42,047 bases of DNA from CAYRSS01 sp964426945 (GTDB taxonomy: Bacteria > Planctomycetota > Phycisphaerae > UBA1845). This document shows positions 24,470 to 33,441 of the stretch, piece by piece. Both the position numbers and the translations under genes were made by a program. Each line of letters opens with the position of its first letter. The first letter of the stretch is position 1. The stretch lies in assembly GCA_964426945.1 (NCBI GenBank), contig CAYRSS010000035.1, positions 1 to 42,047 on the forward strand, written 5' to 3'. The notes below the pieces were generated by a model. It was not told the DNA's origin. It worked only from the letters and a program-made list of their open reading frames with translations, and ran no database searches.

Positions 24470-27400
24470 AGCGTCCCGCCGCCGGGCTATACCTCGGCTT
24501 GCTCACCGCTGCGCTGCTGATCACCGGCGACCGCGCGGGTGGATACACCTGGTTTCAGGTGGGTGGGCTGGACGTCGTCTGGATCGGGGCGGAGAGCGTG
24601 CGCGACCTGTCGCCCTCGACTTTTCCGCCGGGCAGCGAGCCGGACGTGAATGTCTTGACCGCCATGGGCCTGTGGAACGTCGTGCCCGCGTGCGACTTTC
24701 TCTACTTCTACAACCGGCTCGACCAGGATTACCCTGTCGATCACCAGGACGGCTTCAACGATACGGTCGCCGTGTCGGCGAGCGAGCTCGACCCCGGCGT
24801 ACTCGGCGTGACCTTTCTCGTGAACTCCGGGGCGAACTGGTTCGACATGGACATGTTCCTGTCGGACGCGCCCGACGGCATCGGCTGGACCTTCGAGCCG
24901 AACCCGCCCTGCGACGTGGTCGCGGCGCCGACGACCTACGGCTATTCGTTCGTGCTGGTGGTCACGCACGAACTCGGCCACGCGCTGGGCCTCGGACACG
25001 ATCCGCAGGGCACCGAGTCGCCGAGTTCGACCTGGTTCCTCGGCACAATGAACCCGCGCTATCCCAGCGGCGGAACGCTGGGGCAGGAGGCCGTGGTTGA
25101 GCTGCACGCCGACGACCGTCTCGGCGCGCGATACCTCTACCCGCACAGCGGGCCGAGCGGGCCGCCTTATCGCGATCTCGCTTCGCCGGCGTTCACGCCG
25201 GGGCCGGTGGTGGGGCGGGTCGTTCCGCTGAGTTTCACGCCCGCGGTTGTCGATCCCGGCGAGATGATCACCGCGAAGGCCGTGCTTGAGAATCTCGGCA
25301 CCACCAACGAGTTCTTTGTCCGGCAGGGTTTCTTCCTGTCGAGCGACGACGTGATTACCACGGTGGATGAGTCGCTTGGTGAATTGCTCTGGGACCTTCC
25401 CGCGGGCGAGGTGCTGCAGTACGAGGTCGAGATCGACCTGCCGGTTGATCTTGCGGCGGGCGAGTGGCACCTCGGCTCGATCATCGACGATCTCGACGAA
25501 GTCGACGAAGAGTGGGAAGACAACAACGCCGTGGCCTACTGTGCGCCACTGACCGTCCGGCGGCTCGCCCCGGCGTTCTCTCCGTTTGTGCAGCAGGACG
25601 CCGTGTGCGGCCAGCCGTTCACCGGGCCGACGCCGCAGGTCGCGCTGCCGCTGAACATGGCGCCCATCACCTGGAGCCTCGACAACCCCGAGCCGGGCAT
25701 GACGATCGATCCTGCGACGGGCGTGGTGTCGTGGCCCTCGCCGGTGGCCGATCCGTTCCTGTACACGATTCACGTGCGCGCCACGAACCCGACGGGCAGC
25801 TCGACGCAGACGCTGTTCATCGGCGTCGATCCGGCCCAGCCTCAGTTCAACGCCATCGGCAATGCGGCGGTGTCCTGTCTGTCGCCCTACACGGGCCCGG
25901 TCCCGACGCTCACGCAGCCCGCGTGTATGCAGCCGATCATCAACTGGTCGCTGGATGCTGCGCCGCCGGGCATGACGATCAACAACAACACGGGCGTCGT
26001 GTCGTGGCCGTCGCCGCGGCCGTTGGCGGTGCCCTACACGATCACGGTTCGCGCCACCAACGCCGCCGGCAACGGCACGGTGAGCTGGCAGCTTCTCGTC
26101 TCCGGCACGAGCGACCTCGACGGCAGCGGCCGGACCGACTGGTCCGATTTCGACGTCGTGCAGACCTGTGTCGGCGGCCCGGGCGCGGTGGTCTCCGCAG
26201 CGTGCCGCTGCGCCGACCTCGATGGCGACGCGGACATCGACCTGGCTGACTTCGCGCTGTTCATGCTCGACTTCGACGGCGCGGGGCTTCACGCGGGGGC
26301 GTGCTGCGCGGGCAACGGCACGTGCAGCGTGCAGCCGGCCGGGGCGTGCATCACCGGCGGCGGAACGTATCTCGGCGACGATACCACCTGCGTCCCCGGC
26401 GCGTGCAGCGGCGCGTGCTGCTTCCCCGGCGGGTGTCTGGACCTTGCCGGCGGACAATGCGGCATCGCCGGAGGCACGTTCCAGGGCGCGGGCACGGCCT
26501 GCGCGACGACCAGCTGCGTCGCCACGCCTACCGGGGCCTGCTGCCATGCGAATGAAGCGTGCACGTTCGGCACCGCGGCCGCGTGCAGTGGCGCGGGCGG
26601 AACCTACCAGGGCGACAATACGACCTGCGGCGGTGTGGATTGCACGATCCCGCCGACCGGCGCGTGCTGCCATGCGAATGAGAGCTGCACCGAAGGCGCT
26701 GAGAGCACGTGCGTCACCGCCGGCGGTACCTACCAGGGTGACGACACGACCTGTGCCACGTCCGACTGCACGGTTGCCGCGACCGGCGCCTGCTGCAACC
26801 CGGCCAACTGGGGCTGCGCGGTCATGACCGAGGTCGCGTGCTTCGCCGCGGGCGGCACGTACGAGGGCGACGACCGCACCTGCGCGGCCACCACCTGCCC
26901 CGAGTATCGCAACGACGCAGTGAACATCACCGACTACTACGACCCGGGCACCAATTCGGCGCTCGGCGACGACCTGACGCTGTCGGGGAGCCATCGGCGG
27001 CTCGTGTATTACGACATCGCGGTGTACGGCGGCGGATCGGGGGCGTTCAACGTGACGGTGGCGCTCTACACGGGCTGCCCCGGCGCGGGCGGAACGCTGA
27101 TCCCCGGCACGTCGTCGACCTTCACCAGCGTGCCGGACGACGACGACGTGTACGTCCTCAGCGCCGACCTGGCGGGCGCTCCGGTCACGCTGCCGAACAG
27201 CGTGTGGATGGTCGCGACCTTCAACCGACCCGACGCGGGTTGGGTGCTGGCGGGCCCGGCGGAGCGCGGCAGCACGGCGAATCTCTTCGGCCAGAACGAT
27301 CCGCCGTGGGGCTGCAACTTCGGGCTGTCGGGGCTCTATTCCGGCTTCTGGGCGAGCCTGCAGTGCATTCCGGCGGGCGGGCGATCGGCCGACGCGGCGC

Positions 27401-27489
27401 CGCTGGAAGCAGGCGAGATCATCACCACGATCACGCCACTCGGCCGGACGGGCGGGGCGCTATCGCGGCCGGGGATGCGGGAAGAATAG
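24466..27489 (+). CDS. Secreted matrixin-like metalloprotease with CARDB, Ig-like, dockerin-like and Cys-rich modules
   Basis: The 1007-residue protein begins with a signal peptide and a metzincin domain: HELGHALGLGHD gives zinc ligands H168, H172 and H178 with Glu169, and the Met-turn is near M195 (GTMNPRYP). No cysteine-switch propeptide is visible. A CARDB-like domain (about 250-365) is followed by two putative-Ig repeats, each with PGMTI and TGVVSWPSP (about 380-545), dockerin-like loops (about 549-605: SDLDGSGRTDWSDFD, ADLDGDADIDLADFALF), five Cys-rich units starting GACC (about 610-810) and a C-terminal beta domain (about 811-970). It is an exported endopeptidase with binding modules; the substrate is unknown. 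The start overlaps the upstream gene as ATGA. The TAG stop is joined to a heptamer repeat. Confidence 0.92.
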   Translation: MKRPAAGLYLGLLTAALLITGDRAGGYTWFQVGGLDVVWIGAESVRDLSPSTFPPGSEPDVNVLTAMGLWNVVPACDFLYFYNRLDQDYPVDHQDGFNDTVAVSASELDPGVLGVTFLVNSGANWFDMDMFLSDAPDGIGWTFEPNPPCDVVAAPTTYGYSFVLVVTHELGHALGLGHDPQGTESPSSTWFLGTMNPRYPSGGTLGQEAVVELHADDRLGARYLYPHSGPSGPPYRDLASPAFTPGPVVGRVVPLSFTPAVVDPGEMITAKAVLENLGTTNEFFVRQGFFLSSDDVITTVDESLGELLWDLPAGEVLQYEVEIDLPVDLAAGEWHLGSIIDDLDEVDEEWEDNNAVAYCAPLTVRRLAPAFSPFVQQDAVCGQPFTGPTPQVALPLNMAPITWSLDNPEPGMTIDPATGVVSWPSPVADPFLYTIHVRATNPTGSSTQTLFIGVDPAQPQFNAIGNAAVSCLSPYTGPVPTLTQPACMQPIINWSLDAAPPGMTINNNTGVVSWPSPRPLAVPYTITVRATNAAGNGTVSWQLLVSGTSDLDGSGRTDWSDFDVVQTCVGGPGAVVSAACRCADLDGDADIDLADFALFMLDFDGAGLHAGACCAGNGTCSVQPAGACITGGGTYLGDDTTCVPGACSGACCFPGGCLDLAGGQCGIAGGTFQGAGTACATTSCVATPTGACCHANEACTFGTAAACSGAGGTYQGDNTTCGGVDCTIPPTGACCHANESCTEGAESTCVTAGGTYQGDDTTCATSDCTVAATGACCNPANWGCAVMTEVACFAAGGTYEGDDRTCAATTCPEYRNDAVNITDYYDPGTNSALGDDLTLSGSHRRLVYYDIAVYGGGSGAFNVTVALYTGCPGAGGTLIPGTSSTFTSVPDDDDVYVLSADLAGAPVTLPNSVWMVATFNRPDAGWVLAGPAERGSTANLFGQNDPPWGCNFGLSGLYSGFWASLQCIPAGGRSADAAPLEAGEIITTITPLGRTGGALSRPGMREE

Positions 27490-27526
27490 CTGTCAGCTAT
27501 CAGCTATCAGCTGTCAGCCGTCAGCC
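27489..27526 (+). repeat. Heptamer array, locus A, fused to a stop codon
   Basis: Units are GCTGTCA, GCTATCA, GCTATCA, GCTGTCA, GCCGTCA and a final GCC. The first G is the last base of the protease TAG stop (27487-27489). Related arrays are at 33362 and 39529. Confidence 0.9.
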
Positions 27527-27880
27527 AAAATGCTGGACGGTCGTACGGAATCCAATACGAACCACAGAGGCCACGGAGGAACACGGAGGGCCACGGAGGC
27601 GCGCAGCGCTTGTTTAGCGCGGCCGCGTGCGGCGGCGCGTCTACCCCACCACCACCACCACCGGCGGCGCGTCTGCCCCGCTGCGGCCCGCGGCGACCCT
27701 CCAAGGCCATCACGTCGCACGCGACGTGGCTAACCGAGGCTGCGTACGGAACGCGCCCGCGCGCCCAGCCTTCGGCTTCATTCTGACCGCTGAATCTGCT
27801 ATGGTGGTGGGGCGGCCGCAGGCCGGCGCCGGATTCCCGGGGTGGGAGTCGCCGGCCCCGCACGTGCCGCCGCAGGGGGA
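27490..27880. other. Intergenic region rich in short repeats
   Basis: The 391 bases hold the heptamer array, a 10-base-period array (27561-27600) and a CCA-triplet run (about 27647-27663). A weak promoter-like pair, TTCATT (27777-27782) and TATGGT (27800-27805) with a 17-base spacer, lies before the amylase gene. No gene is supported. Confidence 0.6.
27561..27600 (+). repeat. Ten-base tandem repeat of the CCACGGAGG type
   Basis: Four units: ACCACAGAGG, CCACGGAGGA, ACACGGAGGG, CCACGGAGGC. From memory such ACCACAGAGG/CACGGAGG arrays occur as dispersed intergenic repeats in planctomycete and other bacterial genomes. Confidence 0.8.
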
Positions 27881-30436
27881 ATGATGGTCGATCTCGCACG
27901 CCCGTGTTTCGTCTGCCTGACGCTGATCGCCTGTCTGGCCATGCCCGCCCGCGCGGAGCTGCTCGACGGCCGTCCGCCGGTCGATGACATCATCTATCAT
28001 TTCATGCCCATCGCCTGGCGCGACTCGGACAATGACGCTCAGCGCTTCGGCGACTTCAACGGCATGACCGCCTCGCTCAACTACCTCGAAGACCTCGGCA
28101 TCACCGCGGTGTGGATGAACCCGATCTTCCCCTCGCCGGCGTACCATGGCTATCAGCACGGGCCGGGCAACGAGGTGAACAGCCGCTTCGGCACCGAGGC
28201 CCAGTTTCTGAACTTCGTCGCCGCGGCGCATGCCCGCGGGATCAAGGTCTACCTCGACAACGTGGTGTACGGCATCAGCCACAGTTCGACATGGTACCAG
28301 AGCGCCCGCAACAATCCGGCCAGCCCCTACGACGACTGGCTGGCCTTCACCAACAGCGGCAACTCGCAGTATCTCGGCTCTGTCTACAACACGTGGAACG
28401 GGGCGTCGGTCGGGTTCATTCACTGGAACCTCAACAACGCCGGGCCGGTGAATCTCGTGACGACCTGGGCCCAGCACTGGCTTGACCCCAACGGCGACGG
28501 CGACCCCAGCGACGGCATCGACGGCTACCGCCTCGACCACGTCTGGGCGCAGTACCCCAGCGGCCCCAACGGCTGGGGGTACAACATCGACACCTTCTGG
28601 ACGCCGTGGAAGCAGGCGCTGCAGACGGTCAACGCCGACGTGTTCATTTTCGCCGAGCAGGCGGACTGGGGCTCAACAGGGGCAGAGCTGCTCGGCGCGT
28701 TCGATGCGTCGATGACCAAGCCGTTCGAATTCGCCGCCCGCTCTGCGCTGAGCAGCGAAAACGCCGCCGGGCTCTATAGCAGCATGGCCTCGGCCGTGGC
28801 ATCGGTGCCGCCGGGCCGCCTCTTCCTCGCGATCATCGGCGATCATGACGTAGACCGCCTCGCCTCGAACATCGGCGCCGATGCGAACCCCGGCCGGCTG
28901 CGCGCAGCCGCGGCGGTGCTGCTGACGCAGCCCTTTCCGCCGATGATCTACTACGGCGATGAGCTGGGCATGCGCGGCGTGAAGGGCGTGTTCGGCAGCG
29001 ACGCCAACGACATCCCCATGCGCGAGCCGTTCAAGTGGAACGCCGTCGCCGGCCCGCCGATGAGCAACTACTGGATCCTCAACAGCCAGGCGTACAACAG
29101 CCGCTACGCGCAGAACAACGACGGCCGCTCGGTCCAGGAGCAGCAGGGCGTGCCCGGATCGCTCCTCGAACACTACCGGTCGCTGATCACTCTGCGCACG
29201 GCCAGCGCCGCCCTCCGCCGGGGGGGTTATCACCCGGTCACCACCAATCGGTCGGGGGTCTGGGCGTTTGTGCGGCACGCGCCGGGCGAGCAGACGGCGC
29301 TGGTGGTGATCAACCTCTCCTCGGCGACCACGGCGACGCTCGACCTCAGCGGTTTCGACATCGTCAGCGGCGCGACCAGCGCCGTCGGCCTGTTCGGGGC
29401 GAACGCCGGCACGCTGAGCACGGCCAACCAGTCGGCCTACCCCCTCGCGCTGGGGGCGTACGAGTGCCGCGTGCTGCAGATCAACGCGGCCCCGGTCGTG
29501 CAGCCGCCGCAGGAGATCGACGGGCAGTCGATCCCGACGGATCTGGGCGCCGCCGCCCTGCGGGCCACCCAGAACAACGCAACGGGCATGGGCGACAACG
29601 TCAACGAACTCGATCAGCTCTTCGTCCGCCGCGCGGGCAACCGCCTGCGCGTGGGCATCACCGGCAACCTCGCGACCGACGGCACGGGGCTGGCGCTCTT
29701 CTTCGACACGACGCCGGGCGGACAGAACACCCTCGTCACCGACAACTTCCCCACGCCGCCCAACAGCCTGCCCAACATCGACGGCCTGCAGCTCGACGCC
29801 GGCTTCGCCGCGGATTACGTCATCTTCGTCAATGCGTTCGGTGGCACGGTGTACGTGGATCACTATACGCTCGCCACAGGGGGCAACGGCACGAAGCGCT
29901 ACCTTGGCTCGGGCACCGTCGGCGACGGCGACGGCTTCCTGAACGGTTCGGGCAACACCAACGGGATGCAAGTGGCCCTGCACAACGGCAACACGGCGGG
30001 GGTGACGGCGAGCAGCGCCGCAGCCGCCGCGACCGCCACCAGCGGCTTCGAGATGGACATCGCCTTCGCCGACCTGGGGCTGACCGACGACAGCACAACG
30101 CTCCGCGTGATGGCGATGCTGGTGCGCGGCGACGGCGAGGTCGGCAATCAGTTCCTCCCCGGCCTGGGCGGCGGGTACGCGAATCTGGGCCACGTGCCGC
30201 TCAGTATCGAATCGATCCCCGGCCCGCAGTTCGCCACGGTCGCGCTGAACCACCTGCCCGGCGACTGGAACGGCGACGGCTCTATCGACACGGCCGACTA
30301 CGCCGGCCTTTCCGCCTGCCTCACCGGCCCCGGCCCGACCGCGCTGGCCCCCGGCTGCCCGTCTTTCGACTTCACCGCCGACAGCGACGTGGACGCGGAG
30401 GATGTTGCAGAGTTTCAGCGGGCGATGGGGTTGTAG
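27881..30436 (+). CDS. Secreted GH13 (alpha-amylase family) enzyme with beta-sandwich domain and dockerin-like end
   Basis: After a signal peptide (PCFVCLTLIACLAMPARA) comes a GH13 barrel starting DIIYHFMPIAWRDSD. The catalytic set, counted from ATG 27881, is nucleophile D219 (DGYRLDH), acid/base E259 (FIFAEQAD) and stabiliser D323 (GDHDVDRLAS). Conserved region I reads VYLDNVVYGISH. A C-terminal beta domain follows to about residue 540, then about 250 residues of a DOMON- or CBM9-like beta-sandwich (DNVNELDQLFVRRAGNRLRV onward), and two calcium loops (GDWNGDGSIDTADYAG, FTADSDVDAEDVAEF). It probably cleaves alpha-glucans or related sugars outside the cytosol; exact specificity is open. ATG 27884 is an equal start choice; the frame to 27842 is unsupported. 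Confidence 0.93.
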   Translation: MMVDLARPCFVCLTLIACLAMPARAELLDGRPPVDDIIYHFMPIAWRDSDNDAQRFGDFNGMTASLNYLEDLGITAVWMNPIFPSPAYHGYQHGPGNEVNSRFGTEAQFLNFVAAAHARGIKVYLDNVVYGISHSSTWYQSARNNPASPYDDWLAFTNSGNSQYLGSVYNTWNGASVGFIHWNLNNAGPVNLVTTWAQHWLDPNGDGDPSDGIDGYRLDHVWAQYPSGPNGWGYNIDTFWTPWKQALQTVNADVFIFAEQADWGSTGAELLGAFDASMTKPFEFAARSALSSENAAGLYSSMASAVASVPPGRLFLAIIGDHDVDRLASNIGADANPGRLRAAAAVLLTQPFPPMIYYGDELGMRGVKGVFGSDANDIPMREPFKWNAVAGPPMSNYWILNSQAYNSRYAQNNDGRSVQEQQGVPGSLLEHYRSLITLRTASAALRRGGYHPVTTNRSGVWAFVRHAPGEQTALVVINLSSATTATLDLSGFDIVSGATSAVGLFGANAGTLSTANQSAYPLALGAYECRVLQINAAPVVQPPQEIDGQSIPTDLGAAALRATQNNATGMGDNVNELDQLFVRRAGNRLRVGITGNLATDGTGLALFFDTTPGGQNTLVTDNFPTPPNSLPNIDGLQLDAGFAADYVIFVNAFGGTVYVDHYTLATGGNGTKRYLGSGTVGDGDGFLNGSGNTNGMQVALHNGNTAGVTASSAAAAATATSGFEMDIAFADLGLTDDSTTLRVMAMLVRGDGEVGNQFLPGLGGGYANLGHVPLSIESIPGPQFATVALNHLPGDWNGDGSIDTADYAGLSACLTGPGPTALAPGCPSFDFTADSDVDAEDVAEFQRAMGL

Positions 30437-30473
30437 AGGACTTGTCGGCTCGCCAGCGCGTCCGCGGCTGTCG

Positions 30474-31148
30474 CTATCCGAGCGTGAACAACACGTAGGC
30501 GCGGCCTGCGCTGGCGTCCCACAGCACCAATGTCGTGGGCGAGGCCTCGCCCCAGCGGTAGATTTCGACATCCTCGGTTACGGGCGGATGCAGCCAGGCC
30601 TTTCCGGCCAACGTCTCGGCCATGCCCCCGAACAGTGTTTTCCAGACGAACGCGCTGCCCAGGTTAGGGTCGGTCCACTGCTGCTCCAGTTCGTGATCCC
30701 GCTCGAACGGTCGGTGTGACAACAGCTTCTGCAGATCGTCGGCCGTGGCCTCAAACTGGATGAAAATGACGAGGTCGCCCGCGCCACCCGGGATTCCCGT
30801 GACGTAGTGGCCTTCGACGGCGATCCGCGTCGCGCCGCTCGGCACCTCGGTTCCGAAAGCACGGGCGAACGCCACGCCTTTGGTGAGTGTGAAACAGGGG
30901 CCTGTGGCCAGGCCCAGCAGCAGGGCGGTCGCCAATCGCAGTGCCCACAGGCTCCTCCACTTTCTGGCCACGCCGGACCACACCACAAAGTCAGCCAGCA
31001 TCACGCCGCCCGCGGCGACGATCGCCGCGAGGACGAGCGCCGCCGTCGAATTCGTTCCCGGGGCGAGCACGACGCATAGGCACGCGACCATGCCGAGTAC
31101 GACGAGAGCCGGGCGGCGCCGGCAGATTCTGGCGTAAGATGTTGTCAT
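30474..31148 (-). CDS. Membrane protein, unknown function (about 224 aa)
   Basis: I do not recognise this protein. The N-terminal half has three hydrophobic helices: LVVLGMVACLCVVLAP, ALVLAAIVAAGGVMLADFVV and LRLATALLLGLATGPCF. The C-terminal half is soluble, with GDLVIFIQFEATADDLQKLL, HELEQQWTDPNLGS and ASAGRAYVLFTLG, and probably faces the periplasm. The segment may be a small sensory or binding domain. ATG 31148 is given; GTG 31157 adds three residues. It converges with the amylase gene (38-base gap) and is divergent from another membrane protein gene, so no operon partner is clear. Confidence 0.7.
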   Translation of the reverse strand: MTTSYARICRRRPALVVLGMVACLCVVLAPGTNSTAALVLAAIVAAGGVMLADFVVWSGVARKWRSLWALRLATALLLGLATGPCFTLTKGVAFARAFGTEVPSGATRIAVEGHYVTGIPGGAGDLVIFIQFEATADDLQKLLSHRPFERDHELEQQWTDPNLGSAFVWKTLFGGMAETLAGKAWLHPPVTEDVEIYRWGEASPTTLVLWDASAGRAYVLFTLG

Positions 31149-31388
31149 TTCCCTCACCGGGTGCTGCTACTTTCGAAAGCGGGTTCTTTCGCCGTTGCCA
31201 GACTGATCGTTGCGAGTCTAGCGCCACGGCAGGGGGCAGCCAAAGCCGCGCAGCCGATAAGGCCACGCGGTGTTCGAGGTCGCATCGCAGATCCCCGTAC
31301 TTGCTCTCCGCCGGGCGCAGGCATACTGTTCATAAGCCGAAGTTGCCGCCTTGTGAAGCACCGCGTTCGGTTCGATGGTGGTGAGTAT

Positions 31389-32771
31389 ATGCTTGCCAAC
31401 GCGATTAATCTGCCGCTGGTCGCCTTGGCAGGTCTTGTCGTTCTCGGTCCGCTCACCCTGCTCGTGAGTCTTGTGGAGTGGCTCGTCTTCCGCTGTCTGC
31501 TCGCCGTCCGGACCGGCGGGGTGTTTCGCCGGATCCTTGGGGCGAACGTCCTGTCGACCTTCGCGGGTGTTTTCGTGTGGGCCTGCCAAAACAGCGTGCT
31601 CAATGCGAGCGGGATCGACGCTGCGCTATTGACGTTCGCACGAGGCTTTTGGTGGGTGGCTGGCATTCTCATTCTGCTCTATCTCGCGAAGAGCCTGCTC
31701 GTGGAGGGGCTCTTCATGGCCACGCGCGCCTTCTCACAGCGCGTGGCTCGCTCGCGCCTCCAGATACTGCGAGCCGTACTGCTGGGCAACCTGGCGAGCT
31801 ACTGCATCACCGGTCCGCTCTTCTACATCGCCACCCGGCCGACGTTCGGCCACCTCAAGTTGCTCGACAACACGCGCTGGACGTCAAACGCCGAGGTGCC
31901 GGTCTACTTCATTGACGGCGATGATCAGTTCATCAAGCGGATCAAAGTCGACGGGACGGGGCTGGCCACCGTGGTTCCGTTTGCGGCGGCGGCGTTCCTC
32001 GTCAGCGAGGATCAATCAACCTTCGCATACCGCGGCACGGATGGTTATCTGTACGTCTATCGGGCCGGCGCCGCGGGCCCCGATCTGGTCTGGCAAACGG
32101 GCAGCCGCTTTCACATGGACGGTGTCAGCATCGCGCCGGACAACACCAGGGTCGCCTTCGCCGCGGATCGCATCGGCGGCGCGGGGCTGGAGTCCAGCGG
32201 GCACGAGTTGCGCGTGTTCGACCTGATCAGCGGCGAGGCGCACACCGTAGCGGATTGCGTGCTCTTTCTGTTCGATCCGATCGTCTCCTGGTCAAGATCG
32301 GGCGAGTTTGTCTTCGGCGGCAGGGGCAACGAGGGGGTCGTCGTGGTGCGCGGCGAACCGCCGTACGTTGTCGTGGGGCACAAGTCGTTCGAGGCGCTGA
32401 CGCCATCCGAGTTTCCGCTCAACTTTGTCCGCTCGGCAACGGGCTGGTGGAGTAGCCGGGATGACTGGGGCCCGGATATGAACGAGGACTCGAAGGATAG
32501 CGACCGTATCCGATGCTGGCCCGGACTCGGGGCACACTGTGTGGTCAAACGCAATGACGAACGGATTCTGTTCGTGGCGGACGGTTCCGGCTTGCTGAAG
32601 TTAGGGATGCGGGCCCCGCACTCACCGACCTTCCTGTCCGCCGGATCCGAAGTGCTGTTCGAGTGGTGGGGGCAACTTTGGCTGCTCGACATCGACCAGC
32701 GGCGACTCGGGATGCTGACATCCGGCAAGAACTATGTCATGCCCATCGAGCGGTTCCGGGTGCGCCGGTAA
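31389..32771 (+). CDS. Multipass membrane protein with C-terminal beta-propeller-like domain
   Basis: The first 155 residues or so hold four membrane helices (LPLVALAGLVVLGPLTLLVS, VLSTFAGVFVWACQ, GFWWVAGILILLYLAKSLLV, and AVLLGNLASYCITGPLFYIA). The remaining 290 residues look like short blades of a PD40/TolB-type propeller: YFIDGDDQFIKRIKVDGTG, STFAYRGTDGYLYVYRAG, VSIAPDNTRVAFAADRIG and WGQLWLLDIDQRRLGML. Such domains bind proteins or peptides in the periplasm. No enzymatic motif is seen. ATG 31389 follows GGTGGTGAG; the frame to 31161 is open but not coding-like. The gene is followed after 8 bases by another membrane gene, with which it surely forms an operon. Function unknown. Confidence 0.78.
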   Translation: MLANAINLPLVALAGLVVLGPLTLLVSLVEWLVFRCLLAVRTGGVFRRILGANVLSTFAGVFVWACQNSVLNASGIDAALLTFARGFWWVAGILILLYLAKSLLVEGLFMATRAFSQRVARSRLQILRAVLLGNLASYCITGPLFYIATRPTFGHLKLLDNTRWTSNAEVPVYFIDGDDQFIKRIKVDGTGLATVVPFAAAAFLVSEDQSTFAYRGTDGYLYVYRAGAAGPDLVWQTGSRFHMDGVSIAPDNTRVAFAADRIGGAGLESSGHELRVFDLISGEAHTVADCVLFLFDPIVSWSRSGEFVFGGRGNEGVVVVRGEPPYVVVGHKSFEALTPSEFPLNFVRSATGWWSSRDDWGPDMNEDSKDSDRIRCWPGLGAHCVVKRNDERILFVADGSGLLKLGMRAPHSPTFLSAGSEVLFEWWGQLWLLDIDQRRLGMLTSGKNYVMPIERFRVRR

Positions 32772-32779
32772 GAGGAACA

Positions 32780-33307
32780 ATGGTGGCTTTGTCCAGCGCA
32801 GAGCGGCGTCTGTTACAAGTCTTCGCGGCCTTGGCTTTCCTCGGGCTGGCGTGGGTCGGATGGCAGTTGTATCTGGTGGATGGCGCGGCACAGCTCATCG
32901 TCTGGCAGACCGATGACGGCGGCCTGACGCTGCTCTACCACCCGCTGAAGAACCACAAGACGATCTTCGCCGGCGACGCGTACGTTTCCGGCAGCCGGCG
33001 CGTCTGGCGGATGACCGATCCGGGGGGCTCTCAGCGCCTTGTGGGAGCGCCTGAAGTTCCCTCTCCCGAGTCGCTGTTCGCGGAGGCGTGGATTGCCGAC
33101 GTGGACCCTTCCCCCGATTCCGATTGCGGCCCCCACCCGCAGCACGGGCTGAGCTGCTCGACGGGGGCGGGGCTGACCGCATTGTATGCGGACGCCTCGG
33201 AGAGTCAGCGATCGAACATCGACGGGATGCTCCAGTCTGCCTGCGAGGTGAATCCCAGTTACTGCGCCTTCGCAAGCCAGGTACGCGACCAGCCCCACGA
33301 GCCGTGA
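32780..33307 (+). CDS. Small membrane-anchored protein downstream of the propeller protein (175 aa)
   Basis: One N-terminal membrane helix (LLQVFAALAFLGLAWVGWQL) is followed by a soluble domain with LIVWQTDDGGLTLLYH and VSGSRRVWRMTDPGG, resembling a single propeller blade, then a region with four cysteines (DCGPHP, LSCS, SACEVNPSYCAF) that could form disulfides outside the cytosol. No family is recognised. ATG 32780 follows AGAGGAAC and starts 8 bases after the upstream stop; the frame to 32663 overlaps that gene and is rejected. It probably acts with its neighbour. Confidence 0.72.
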   Translation: MVALSSAERRLLQVFAALAFLGLAWVGWQLYLVDGAAQLIVWQTDDGGLTLLYHPLKNHKTIFAGDAYVSGSRRVWRMTDPGGSQRLVGAPEVPSPESLFAEAWIADVDPSPDSDCGPHPQHGLSCSTGAGLTALYADASESQRSNIDGMLQSACEVNPSYCAFASQVRDQPHEP

Positions 33308-33361
33308 CCCCCCCAGTTGGGCTTCAGTGGCCCCCGGTAGTGGTCGAACCGTCCGTCACCT

Positions 33362-33392
33362 GGCTGACAGCCGACAGCTGACAGCCGACAGT
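33362..33392 (-). repeat. Heptamer array, locus B (minus orientation)
   Basis: Read on the minus strand the units are ACTGTCG, GCTGTCA, GCTGTCG, GCTGTCA and GCC. It begins 55 bases after the gene ending at 33307 and is not joined to a stop codon. Confidence 0.88.
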
Positions 33393-33441
33393 CGCCAAAC
33401 GCCCGCAACCCGCCGTGCCTTCGCCCGTATAGGTTGGTAGA

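Noticed and set aside
26290..26900. Regularly spaced DNA repeats as a CRISPR array
   Set aside because: The periodicity comes from Cys-rich protein units in frame; the DNA repeats are imperfect and there are no constant repeats with unique spacers.
24487..26994. 835-codon antisense frame under the matrixin-like protease
   Set aside because: It is composed of Arg, Ala, Val and His runs with no domain; stops are rare on this strand because of GC bias opposite a real gene.
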